Shown piece after piece: positions 31,383-39,859 of a stretch of 64,000 bases of DNA. The position numbers were made by a program, and so were the translations under genes. The notes below the pieces were generated by a model. That model saw only the letters and a program-made list of their open reading frames with translations. It did not search any database and was not told the DNA's origin. Position 1 is the stretch's first letter. Each line of letters begins with the position of its first letter. This DNA is from Pseudomonas sp. AN-1 (GTDB lineage: Bacteria; Pseudomonadota; Gammaproteobacteria; Pseudomonadales; Pseudomonadaceae). The DNA is taken from NCBI RefSeq assembly GCF_034057115.1, contig NZ_CP139195.1, positions 248,001-312,000 of the forward strand, written 5' to 3'.

Positions 31383-32966
31383 ATGAGACTGACATTCCAC
31401 AAGCTAGCATGGCGCAGCCATTTTCCAGGCCAGGCTCGCAATGCGTGCTATCTAAAGCCAGACAACTGGGATGATTACGGCCACAAGACATTATTTAGCA
31501 TTACCCTCTTTGACGAGCAAGGTAATGAGAAATCCCTGGGCAGCATTAAAATAGGCTTTGTCGGCCAGAACCAAGGGTGGACTGAAGAGAGAATCCCGCA
31601 GCAGTTTGACATGTTGCCTGACGACTTTTATTCCCTCGGCCAAGACGCAGACTACTACCAAAACATAATAGATGACCTCCCTCAAGAAGTAGCCGACAAC
31701 ATCCTGTCAGCTCTCGGCGACGTCGTATATGACCCTAATCGCCTACAGCTCGCCGAAAACGAACGCGCTTTCAATACCTCCCTGCTAAGGTCTGTGCATC
31801 GCACATCTATTGAAAATCAGTTCAGAAGAATCCTGAATCATGAGGCACCGTTAACAAGCTATGATTTTTTCTATGAAAAAGCTGCCAATGAGCGTTATTC
31901 CGGGATAAAAGTCGAATTCACTGTCGAACCAAACTCCAAGCCGTCATCAAATATTCACATATTGATCGGCCGCAATGGTGTTGGAAAAACAACCCTCCTG
32001 AATAATATGGTTGACGCTCTTGTTCCTGGGCGGGGCACCGTGGAGGAAACCGGATATTTTTCCACTCCATCACCATGGGGGCGAGTCGCTGCGCTAGGCG
32101 AAAATTACTTTGCTGGCGTTGTCTCGGTCTCCTTTAGTGCCTTTGATCCTTTTATTCCCCCCAATGACCGACGCAATGCCAATGCCGGAATACGCTACTA
32201 CTATGTGGGACTAAAGAAACGCATCAACCAGCAAGGACAGGACCTATGGTTGGTGAAGGACAAAAGTGACCTATGCAGAGATTTCACAAGCAGCCTAGAA
32301 ATATGCTTTTCGTTAACAGCCAAGAGAGATAGATGGGTAAGAGCCGTTAATAAGCTGGAGTCCGACTTAAATTTTGCCGAGATGGATTTATGCCGACTAA
32401 CCAATCTTTATGCTGACGATTCATCCGATAGAAGGCAGAATTTTTTTGGCATAGCTAATTCCCTTTTTGAGCGAATGAGCTCAGGCCATGCCATTGTTCT
32501 GTTAACCATTACAAAACTAGTTGAAACAATTGAAGAAAAAACCTTAGTCCTGCTTGACGAACCAGAAAGCCACCTCCACCCGCCATTACTATCAGCATTC
32601 ACACGGGCGCTATCTGACTTGTTGACCAATCGTAATGGCGTGGCAATTATCGCCACCCATTCTCCGGTAGTCCTGCAGGAAGTACCTAAAAACTGCGTCT
32701 CCATAATTAGAAGGACAAGACTTATCACCAACATCGACAGACCAGAAAGCGAAACCTTTGCAGAAAATGTTGGCACTTTAACTCGAGAAGTATTTGGCCT
32801 AGAGGTTTCCAAATCTGGATTCCACAACTTACTTGCAACCTCCGTTGCCGAAGGCAGGAGCTATGAAGATATAGAGCAAGAATATCATCATCAACTCGGC
32901 TTTGAAGGGAAAGCAATTCTGCGCTCAATGATTGTGAGTAGAGACTCGCAATCAAGGAGCAATTAA
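31383..32966 (+). CDS. AAA/ABC-type ATPase of a Septu-like two-gene defence module
   Basis: A 527-residue ATPase of the overcoming-lysogenization-defect/SMC-like ABC class: Walker A GRNGVGKTT at 196-204, signature-like RMSSGH at 364-369, Walker B LVLLDEPESHLHP at 388-400 and switch His in ATHSP at 424-428. Its stop overlaps the start of an HNH nuclease gene (TAATG). That pairing is the architecture of Septu (PtuA-PtuB) anti-phage systems. Unlike the compact PtuA, where the Walker A is near the N-terminus as I recall, this protein has about 190 residues before it, with the string DNWDDYGHKTLFSITLFDE, a domain I do not recognise. Base composition is far lower in GC than the chromosome. GAAGAGAG precedes the ATG. 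Confidence 0.75.
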   Translation: MRLTFHKLAWRSHFPGQARNACYLKPDNWDDYGHKTLFSITLFDEQGNEKSLGSIKIGFVGQNQGWTEERIPQQFDMLPDDFYSLGQDADYYQNIIDDLPQEVADNILSALGDVVYDPNRLQLAENERAFNTSLLRSVHRTSIENQFRRILNHEAPLTSYDFFYEKAANERYSGIKVEFTVEPNSKPSSNIHILIGRNGVGKTTLLNNMVDALVPGRGTVEETGYFSTPSPWGRVAALGENYFAGVVSVSFSAFDPFIPPNDRRNANAGIRYYYVGLKKRINQQGQDLWLVKDKSDLCRDFTSSLEICFSLTAKRDRWVRAVNKLESDLNFAEMDLCRLTNLYADDSSDRRQNFFGIANSLFERMSSGHAIVLLTITKLVETIEEKTLVLLDEPESHLHPPLLSAFTRALSDLLTNRNGVAIIATHSPVVLQEVPKNCVSIIRRTRLITNIDRPESETFAENVGTLTREVFGLEVSKSGFHNLLATSVAEGRSYEDIEQEYHHQLGFEGKAILRSMIVSRDSQSRSN

Positions 32967-33826
32967 TGAGAGCCATAGCCGCACCAAATTATAATATCCA
33001 GGACGTGTATCTTACATGCATAACCAGCATTGCAGATGAAAGCGTACGCAATCGCCTCGACTTGGCAAAAAATGAAATTGTCGCCGCAGGACTTGATTAC
33101 AAGACAAGAGCAGAGAACAAGCAGCTCTATACGATCCCACCCAACAATTGCGGGAACGATGAGACCGCCTTATGCTCAGTAACAAAAAACGAGCTCAAGG
33201 ATATTTACAGTTCGCACATGGTGGGAAAAACAAAGCCTGCAAGAATCATCTATGACTCCTTGTTATCTCAAGCTCCATTGGGGAGATGCCCGCTTTGTGG
33301 CTTTGGACATGCCTCCACCCTAGATCATTATTTGCCAAAGTCCAAATTCCCTCAATTTTCAATATTACCATTAAACCTGATACCATCCTGCAAGGATTGC
33401 AACACAGGGAAAGGCACAATAACTGCAATTTTAGCAGAAGAACAAAGCCTGCACCCCTACTTTGATCAAGATGAATTCATTAATACTCAATGGCTGTATG
33501 CAGAAGTCATACACACGACCCCTGCCACCGTTCGTTTTTTTGCTAGCCCCCCTGAGAGTTGGGATCACATATCGAAAGCACGCGCTCACTCGCACTTTAA
33601 CGACTTCAAGCTGGCTTCGCGATATTCGATAGAGGCTAGCAATAATCTGGCTTGCCTGAGAGAATCGCTACTCTGTTACCGGGAATTACTGGGGGCAGAT
33701 GGAATAAAATCACACTTGACGATAGAAGCTCAATCCCATGCTAGCCAGCATAGAAACTCTTGGCAAACAGCCATGTTCCAAGCGCTTTCGGCAAGCGACT
33801 GGTATTGCGCTGGCGGGTTCATGTGA
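32966..33826 (+). CDS. HNH endonuclease of a Septu-like module
   Basis: A 286-residue protein with a zinc-stabilised HNH core: Cys108 and Cys111 in RCPLCG, the catalytic DH at 120-121 in TLDHYLPKS, Asn137 in LPLNLIPS, and Cys142/Cys145 in CKDCNTGKG. This order matches PtuB-type nucleases. Residues 1-100 and 150-286 have no recognised motif and may bind the ATPase. The ATG overlaps the ATPase stop, indicating coupled synthesis. The module is predicted to cut DNA or RNA on phage infection when the ATPase senses the trigger; this role is inferred from the pairing and the location between insertion sequences. Confidence 0.75.
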   Translation: MRAIAAPNYNIQDVYLTCITSIADESVRNRLDLAKNEIVAAGLDYKTRAENKQLYTIPPNNCGNDETALCSVTKNELKDIYSSHMVGKTKPARIIYDSLLSQAPLGRCPLCGFGHASTLDHYLPKSKFPQFSILPLNLIPSCKDCNTGKGTITAILAEEQSLHPYFDQDEFINTQWLYAEVIHTTPATVRFFASPPESWDHISKARAHSHFNDFKLASRYSIEASNNLACLRESLLCYRELLGADGIKSHLTIEAQSHASQHRNSWQTAMFQALSASDWYCAGGFM

Positions 33827-33981
33827 CATTAAAATCATACCACTTTCAGCCAATAGAAAAAGCTATTGAGGGCACACCGAAGCAGACATTATCTAATGTA
33901 TGTAAATTGTCGAATTATTGCCTCCTCGACAAGAGCAAAAAGCGATGACTCGACCAGGGAGCGCGCCCCCCGGTCGAGCGA

Positions 33982-34419
33982 CTAGGTTCTGTACGAAAAG
34001 TACTGCCGTAGGCACCGCAGCGTGCAGGCCAGCGTGACCATAGCGGCAAAACTTCTTGCCAGCTTGTCGTAGCGAGTGCCAATCCTGCGGCTCTCCTTCA
34101 GCCAGCCGAACATCCGCTCGATGATGTTGCGCTGCCGGTATTTCGGGCGGTCGAACAGCCTTGGTAGGCCTGGCTTGGGCTTGCGTTTCATGGTTCGCAG
34201 CGGAATCACAGGCTGCATCCGGTAGCGGTCGCAGTACTGGCGCAAGTGCTCTGCATCGTAGCCCTTGTCTGCCAGCAACCAGCGGCAGCGCTTGCGAGGT
34301 CGGCCTGGCTTGCCAGGGATGCGAACCTGATCCAGGAGTGCCTGAGCATTCGAGATGTCGCTGGCCTGGCCCGGTGACAGCAAAAAGCGCAGAGGCACGC
34401 CGTTGGCATCGCAAACCAT
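33982..34419 (-). CDS. IS5-family transposase, second frame (copy B)
   Basis: Same protein as the second frame of copy A (145 residues from the internal ATG), with the DKGYD and ERMFGWLKE catalytic segments. The stop is TAG, again built from the TA target duplication and the next base. Confidence 0.85.
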   Translation of the reverse strand: MVCDANGVPLRFLLSPGQASDISNAQALLDQVRIPGKPGRPRKRCRWLLADKGYDAEHLRQYCDRYRMQPVIPLRTMKRKPKPGLPRLFDRPKYRQRNIIERMFGWLKESRRIGTRYDKLARSFAAMVTLACTLRCLRQYFSYRT

Positions 34420-34892
34420 ATGGATCTTGGTGGTCAGGCCACCTCTGCTGCGCCCCAGCGCATGGTCTACCGGCTCTTTTGGTCCCCCTTTTTCCCGGCG
34501 CCAGAAGAGGCTCGGGTTGCTCGCACCGCTGTGGAGTCAATCATCCAGGTATCCAGATCGATCAGCCCTTCCTGATTCAGGCGAATGTGCAGGCGCTCAA
34601 GTACCTGGTCGAACGTGCCGTCATCCCGCCAGTCACGAAAGCGCTGATACACCGTCGACCATGGGCCGAACCGCTCTGGCAGGTCGCGCCAGGCGGCACC
34701 TGAGCACAGGATCCAGAGGGTTCCGTTGAGCATCAGTCGGTCATCACTGCGAGGTCGCCCCATCTTCTGTTCGGGGGAAACCAGATCGGCGATCAACTCC
34801 CGCGGCGTCTGGGAGTTCGTAGCGCTTTGCCATGCGGGCCTCCAGCCTGTCATGGCGCCAATTCTACCCGTTCAGACTTTTCGTACAGAACC
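33985..34892 (-). mobile_element. IS5-family insertion sequence, copy B
   Basis: 908 bp, the inverse of copy A and the same in every segment compared, including the 2-bp deletion in the first frame. Ends are GGTTCTGTACGAAAAGT and its complement, flanked by TA (ACTA before, TAGA after). With copy A it brackets the ATPase-HNH pair as a 4.7-kb inverted composite. Confidence 0.92.
34467..34853 (-). CDS. IS5-family transposase, first frame (copy B)
   Basis: Same protein as the first frame of copy A (128 residues), including the shifted N-terminus caused by the 2-bp deletion. It carries the first catalytic Asp in DSTAVRA and ends at the A5G5 frameshift region. Confidence 0.8.
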   Translation of the reverse strand: MTGWRPAWQSATNSQTPRELIADLVSPEQKMGRPRSDDRLMLNGTLWILCSGAAWRDLPERFGPWSTVYQRFRDWRDDGTFDQVLERLHIRLNQEGLIDLDTWMIDSTAVRATRASSGAGKKGDQKSR

Positions 34893-34983
34893 TAGATCTC
34901 CGATAACTTAGCACTATCCAGGTTGGCAGGCCCATAGGTTTGTCTGCTGCTGTCAATCGCGAGCATCACTTGGCACGGTCTGG

Positions 34984-35088
34984 TCAAGTTCTAGCGGACG
35001 GCACGGGCGCGCGTCGACTCTTGCGGCCCGTTGAACTCGGCTCGAGTTCGCGGCGTTGTGCTGGCTGAGCCATCAGACCTGTTGCCAT
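34984..35088 (-). CDS. Short ORF with perfect ribosome site, unknown
   Basis: A 34-residue basic peptide starting MATGLMAQPAQRRELEPSS, with AGGAGG seven bases before its ATG (35086-35088). Codon use is GC-rich, unlike the adjacent gmtY. It could be a leader peptide or the 5' stump of a gene cut by IS copy B; no family is recognised. Confidence 0.3.
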   Translation of the reverse strand: MATGLMAQPAQRRELEPSSTGRKSRRAPVPSART

Positions 35089-35177
35089 GCGAACCTCCTG
35101 ATGAGGTCTCAAGAATTTAATGTGAATTATTGAGGCCGCAGGCCAAGTCTTGGTGTATTATTATGACCCCATACTAA

Positions 35178-36506
35178 ATGTCACCTCCTATGAATAGCTC
35201 GCTAAAACTCCAGGTCGTTTACAGGGATGTGTCCAGTGGTAACAAGTATCAATTGCCTGCGATATATACGCGTAGTGGGATTCTGATTTCCCATGTGCGC
35301 TATTTGGCATGGTACTCGGAAAAGAGCGAGTCCTGGAGGGAGAAATCTGTTTTTTCGTTGAGGCTTTTAATCGATTATATAGAGGCTGCCACGGGCTTCA
35401 GGAAAACAGTGGAGCTATTAAAGAGCTTCACGCGAGCGTTGGAGGTTGGGACAATCGATTATGAGACGAGTAATGACCCTTTGGGGCTTTTTTGGAGGGG
35501 GCGAAATTCGGCTGATGCCAATGTGATTCTTTTTCACATTACTAACTATACTGATTTTCTTGCCGAGCAAGATGGTTATGATGATAAAAGAATAAATCCC
35601 TTTAGGAGGGCAACAAGCTGGGAGGAGCGTCTTAATTGGTGTGCCTACTATAAAAAGAATTCAAATGTATTCTTGAATCATCTATCTTCGCCCAGCGAGG
35701 CTAAAAAAGAGGCCTCCCTGAAAAGATTGATTTACATGCCGCAGCCTCCTGTTGTTAGCAATGAAAAAGCAGAGCGCTTTCCTGAAGGAAAAATAGAAGA
35801 TCTCATTCGTGATGGTTTTGTTGTTGATGGAGTTCCTGATTACAGGTCTCAGGCAATAACAATGTTGATGAATTATGGTGGGCTTCGTAAGTGTGAGGTT
35901 TTTCATATATTTGTTTCGGATATAACGATTCATCCTGTTCACAAGGGAGAAGCTTTGGTTAGAGTTTACCATCCGAAATCTGGAAGGTCTCCTGATCCTA
36001 GGTATAAAAATAGGGCGGAATATCTTTTGAGTGAAACGATCTATAAACCTAGGAACTCCTATCGGTTGACTGAGCGCTTATATTCAGGGTGGAAAAATCC
36101 TCTATTGACTAGCAAGGATGGCTATTTTGAAGTTATTTTTAGTCCCACGCATAAGGCGAAAGATTTTCTGGATGTTTGGGTAAAGTATCTGAAGTATCAG
36201 CGTGCGGAGCCCAAGGTTTTTCATCCATTTGCCTTCACGAAGGATGATGGGGAGCCGGAGACGTTAAAAAATTTTCAAAGCAAGCACGAGCGGGCTGTGC
36301 GGCGAATCGGTTTAGAGTGCAAGAAGGAATTGGGTACTACAGAGCATGGTCATCGCCATGCGTATGGCTATAGAGCGCGAAGCTCTGGCTTAACTCAAGT
36401 TGATCTTCAGAAGGCAATGCATCATAAAAGCCCGAACTCGTGCTTGGTTTATATTAATCCGACAAGTGATGATGTGAGAAATGAAATGAGGAAGCGTGGG
36501 AATTGA
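35178..36506 (+). CDS. gmtY: Gamma-mobile-trio tyrosine recombinase GmtY
   Basis: A 442-residue tyrosine recombinase. Catalytic residues can be placed: Arg237 in NYGGLRKCEVF, His390-x-x-Arg393 in TEHGHRHAYG, His415/416 in MHHKSPNS, and the nucleophile Tyr425 in CLVYINP. Size, order and overlap with a 912-residue integrase and a 200-residue third protein match gmtY-gmtZ-gmtX, the gamma-mobile-trio that I recall as marking islands carrying defence and toxin cargo in gammaproteobacteria. The ATG at 35178 or the in-frame ATG at 35190 could start it; neither has a clear ribosome site. Stop overlaps gmtZ. The AT-rich composition indicates transfer. Confidence 0.8.
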   Translation: MSPPMNSSLKLQVVYRDVSSGNKYQLPAIYTRSGILISHVRYLAWYSEKSESWREKSVFSLRLLIDYIEAATGFRKTVELLKSFTRALEVGTIDYETSNDPLGLFWRGRNSADANVILFHITNYTDFLAEQDGYDDKRINPFRRATSWEERLNWCAYYKKNSNVFLNHLSSPSEAKKEASLKRLIYMPQPPVVSNEKAERFPEGKIEDLIRDGFVVDGVPDYRSQAITMLMNYGGLRKCEVFHIFVSDITIHPVHKGEALVRVYHPKSGRSPDPRYKNRAEYLLSETIYKPRNSYRLTERLYSGWKNPLLTSKDGYFEVIFSPTHKAKDFLDVWVKYLKYQRAEPKVFHPFAFTKDDGEPETLKNFQSKHERAVRRIGLECKKELGTTEHGHRHAYGYRARSSGLTQVDLQKAMHHKSPNSCLVYINPTSDDVRNEMRKRGN

Positions 36507-39241
36507 CTAGCAATAATGGCGGAGGTCGTGAGTGTGATATTGATTTTCCCCGGGTTAGAAGTCTTTCTGAGCTAAAGAAGAAATGTATTGAGAATGGAAT
36601 AAAAAATACAACCGAATACAAGGCAAGATATAAAGATATACCAGGTTTGGTTGCGAATCCAGAAAGGGTTTTTAGAAGGGAGTGGGTTAGTTACAATGAT
36701 CTTTTTGATATTCCAGCAATAAAGCCTTACGGTTTGCTGAAAAAGGAGGTTAGATCGAAGGGGATAGGCTCTAAGCGTGAGTATACTGCCTATATCAAAC
36801 AGTTGAAGGATCCGGGTTATCCGGCGAATCCTGAGGAAGCGTATGCTGGGGAATGGGAGAGTTGGTTTGATTTTCTTGGTAAAGAAAAGCCTTTTAAGCC
36901 AGGTTACATTTCTGCTCCATACTTGATTTGGGGTGAGAAAATCAAGGAGTTTATGCGGCAGGCGCTGGGAGGTGGTTCTAAAGAATCAAGCCTCTGCAGG
37001 TTTGTGAGGATGTATATAGAAAAGTATGATTTCAGTCGTTCTCCTCAAGAGTTTTTGACGAAGGAGCGAGTTAACATAAAGCCGTTTAAGGAGGAGTTGA
37101 ATAAGCTTCCGACGGATAATTCTAGAAGAAATGTGGTGATTGCTGTAAATGAGTTCCTCAACTATGTCATAGAGACCGATCTGACAGATGAGGATGAAGA
37201 AACCGGTGAAGTGGTAAGGGTGCTGGATGCCAGAAATCCATTTCTCCTCCTTTCAAGTGATAGGAGTGTGACTAATCCTGTTAGGAGTGAAACCACTAAA
37301 CCTTGTCTTCAGTATTATTTTGTTAGAAGGGTTCAGGAGTGGATTGTTCCTAGCGGTGCAAAGAGCTTCCGTGATTTGCAGCATCTGCAGAAATTTGATG
37401 CCGACTGGATTAGTGTGTCTAGTGCGGATATTGATTTTTCTGACCCTGACTGTGTGGTTCGTCAGCAGGGGGATGAGTATCAAATTTGGTCTCCAATTGA
37501 CTGGATTCACACGTATGCGCTGACCAAAGTTCCATTGAGGGGGCGCCAGATTGCATATAATGATTCTGGCGAGGGGGATAAGGAGATCGCAGATCTGGAC
37601 TCCAATGGGAATATCGTTTGGTTGAGGAATGAGGGGGCGTTGGCAGGGACGACAAAATCTCAGTCATTTGTGAAAAGATTTCCGGATGGAAATCTTGGAA
37701 TGCACGTCACAACAAATAAAACTAGTAATAGCGGTGGTTCTTATTCTATTCCATGGATACCTGAGGATCTTGCTTGCTGGTTGGTTCGGTTAAGGAAGTG
37801 GCAGCAGAAGTATAATCCAATTTCCGCAGCTACTCCTTGGTCTTGCTGTGTGCGAACAAATTTGAATGAGCTGCAGTTGAAGGCTAAAGGTGTTAATTGC
37901 TTTTTGTTTCGTGCGTTTGGTGATGTCGAGCCGAAGAACCCGGGTTCGGCACTAACTATGCGCCTGGCTGCAGCGCTTTATCATGTGCAGCCATCAAGCT
38001 TGAATCTTGCCAGTTTGAATGGCAGCCCGTATCGGCTGTCGAACTACAAGTCAAAATACACTCCGCACTCTATGCGCGTAAGCCTGATCACGGCTTATGT
38101 GATGGAGATGGGGATGCCGGTTGAGATTGTGATGAAATTGGTGGGGCACTCTTCGATTGTTATGTCGATATATTATTGCAAGGTGTCTCATAGAGATATT
38201 CGGCAGAGACTCGAAGAGGGAGAGAAGAAAGCGTTGAAATCGCAAGCTGAGGCGACTCAGTCTCTTATTGAGCAGAATAAAATTGAGTCGGTTAAAAATC
38301 AGTTGGTCGGTAATAATCAGGATCTTCTTCAGTCGTTGAATAATGAGATTCCTGCAGGGAATTATATTTTTAGGGATTATGGGATTTGCCCGTATGCGGC
38401 TACTCGCTGTGATGATGGAGGTGAAGAGATTGGGGCTACTAAAGTTCATGGGGCGACACCTTGTGGTTATCTGGGATTTCAGAACTGCTTGAGGTGTAGG
38501 CACTTCATAACTGGCCCGGTTTTTATGGGGGGATTGCTCTCAATCACCAATGAAATTCTGCTGGAGGCAAATGAGCAGTCTGAGGTTTGTCGTGACCTTC
38601 AAAATAAAGTTGCTGCGCTTTCTGCTTCGCTCGATGAGCTTGATCGGCTTGAATATATTGCTGATTTGAAAGGGGAAGCTTTTGATTCTGGCACGCGAAA
38701 ATCCCTTGAGTTCAAGATCAGGAAGTTGGACTCGGAGTATGAAAGTGCTGCAAAGAAAATGGATATGCTCCTGTGTGACCTCCAGTCGTCATATAGGCTT
38801 GTTCAGCTATCTCAGTCTGTCGTAAATGGCCATGATAACTGTGATGATTCCGGGATTTCATTGATTAAGATGTCAGACTCCGAGTTGCAGGTTGAAATTG
38901 AGGATGTATCGTATTTCCAGCAGCTTCAAGAAATTTGTGAGAATGCCGTGATTTATGAGAGCTGTAATGCCTCTCGAGCGATTATACCGCGGTCACAACT
39001 CCTTGATAGGATGGCATGCCTAAACGAACTTGCCCCAAGTTTGTTTATGCTTTCAAAAGAAGATCAGCTTAAGATAGGCAATCAGCTTGTAGCCCTGTTC
39101 AAGGCCAGGTTGAAATCATGGGAGAGGGTAGATAGTCTTGTTAATGGAGGTATAAAGCTTTCTGATCTTGTTGGGACGGAGCGAATCGAGCGATCTGAGA
39201 TTGAGCTTATAACCAAGAGTTCTGTTCCGGCTTTGGTTTAG
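36503..39241 (+). CDS. gmtZ: Gamma-mobile-trio integrase GmtZ
   Basis: A 912-residue second tyrosine recombinase starting with TTG at 36503, overlapping the gmtY stop. Residues 20-126 form a tandem repeat of about 50 residues, each ending in a W-x-(S)-(Y/W)-x-D-(L/F) block (EWVSYNDLF and EWESWFDFL), like integrase repeat units thought to bind DNA. The catalytic domain has Arg346/348 in KVPLRGRQIAY, H522-S-M-R525 in PHSMRVS, His549 in VGHSS and Tyr557/558 in MSIYYCKV. A Cys-rich patch (C629, C636, C654, C662, C665) follows and may bind zinc, then a coiled coil around 685-770. It probably acts with GmtY and GmtX in one strand-exchange complex. Confidence 0.8.
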   Translation: MTSNNGGGRECDIDFPRVRSLSELKKKCIENGIKNTTEYKARYKDIPGLVANPERVFRREWVSYNDLFDIPAIKPYGLLKKEVRSKGIGSKREYTAYIKQLKDPGYPANPEEAYAGEWESWFDFLGKEKPFKPGYISAPYLIWGEKIKEFMRQALGGGSKESSLCRFVRMYIEKYDFSRSPQEFLTKERVNIKPFKEELNKLPTDNSRRNVVIAVNEFLNYVIETDLTDEDEETGEVVRVLDARNPFLLLSSDRSVTNPVRSETTKPCLQYYFVRRVQEWIVPSGAKSFRDLQHLQKFDADWISVSSADIDFSDPDCVVRQQGDEYQIWSPIDWIHTYALTKVPLRGRQIAYNDSGEGDKEIADLDSNGNIVWLRNEGALAGTTKSQSFVKRFPDGNLGMHVTTNKTSNSGGSYSIPWIPEDLACWLVRLRKWQQKYNPISAATPWSCCVRTNLNELQLKAKGVNCFLFRAFGDVEPKNPGSALTMRLAAALYHVQPSSLNLASLNGSPYRLSNYKSKYTPHSMRVSLITAYVMEMGMPVEIVMKLVGHSSIVMSIYYCKVSHRDIRQRLEEGEKKALKSQAEATQSLIEQNKIESVKNQLVGNNQDLLQSLNNEIPAGNYIFRDYGICPYAATRCDDGGEEIGATKVHGATPCGYLGFQNCLRCRHFITGPVFMGGLLSITNEILLEANEQSEVCRDLQNKVAALSASLDELDRLEYIADLKGEAFDSGTRKSLEFKIRKLDSEYESAAKKMDMLLCDLQSSYRLVQLSQSVVNGHDNCDDSGISLIKMSDSELQVEIEDVSYFQQLQEICENAVIYESCNASRAIIPRSQLLDRMACLNELAPSLFMLSKEDQLKIGNQLVALFKARLKSWERVDSLVNGGIKLSDLVGTERIERSEIELITKSSVPALV

Positions 39242-39249
39242 GGGTGGGT

Positions 39250-39852
39250 ATGAGTCCAGAAGAGTTGCTAGAAAAACTCAAAGATTCTTCTTCACAGAAG
39301 ACATGCCAAACGCTTGATGCAATATATCAGATTTGTGTCGAGCAAGAGCGGCGTGGTTTGAATGAGTTCTCGGTTGCTACTATTGCTCGCCTTGGTTACA
39401 AAAGGGGGGTTCCCAAGGCTCAAAGCCTTCGTAATGCTACTGGAGAGAAGTATCGTGCGCTGATCAGTTCTTTTGAGGAGCGTAATGCCGCTAAGAGTCC
39501 GCGCTCTAAAGATAAGTCTGAGGATGATTGGATTGAGGAAATTCAAAATCCAAAGCATAAACTGCTTGCGCGCATTCAGGCGTCGCAACTGGCTGCGGCA
39601 AATAAGAAGATTAAGGAATTTGTTCCGCCAGGGACTCGTATTGAGATTTTGGACTATCAAAGTGATAAGGGCGATGGAGGGGCGCTTAGTAGTCTCGAGA
39701 GGCGGGCTCTTGAATATATCGTCTCGGATGAGTTTCTGGATAAGTGGCGGTTTGCTGTTTCGGAGTTTGGTGAGATTGTCGATTCGTCAGGCTCCGTGGT
39801 TCTTAAGGCAGCTACCGTTGATGCTGTTAAAAAGGCTTTAAAGTACATGTAG
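39250..39852 (+). CDS. gmtX: Gamma-mobile-trio protein GmtX
   Basis: A 200-residue protein of the third family in the trio. The segment FSVATIARLGYKRGVPKAQSL near residue 40 resembles a helix-turn-helix, and residues 80-125 are charged and helical, a layout similar to TnpC-type accessory proteins of Tn554-like elements. The ATG at 39250 is preferred over a GTG at 39244 because GGGGTGGG lies just before it. It is 8 bases after the gmtZ stop and 7 bases before the mobile greB. The catalytic role is unknown; it may direct site or orientation of insertion. Confidence 0.75.
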   Translation: MSPEELLEKLKDSSSQKTCQTLDAIYQICVEQERRGLNEFSVATIARLGYKRGVPKAQSLRNATGEKYRALISSFEERNAAKSPRSKDKSEDDWIEEIQNPKHKLLARIQASQLAAANKKIKEFVPPGTRIEILDYQSDKGDGGALSSLERRALEYIVSDEFLDKWRFAVSEFGEIVDSSGSVVLKAATVDAVKKALKYM

Positions 39853-39859
39853 GGTTTTT

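Noticed and set aside
30220-34892. Retron, because Septu-like genes occur with retrons
   Set aside because: No reverse transcriptase gene is present near the ATPase-HNH pair.
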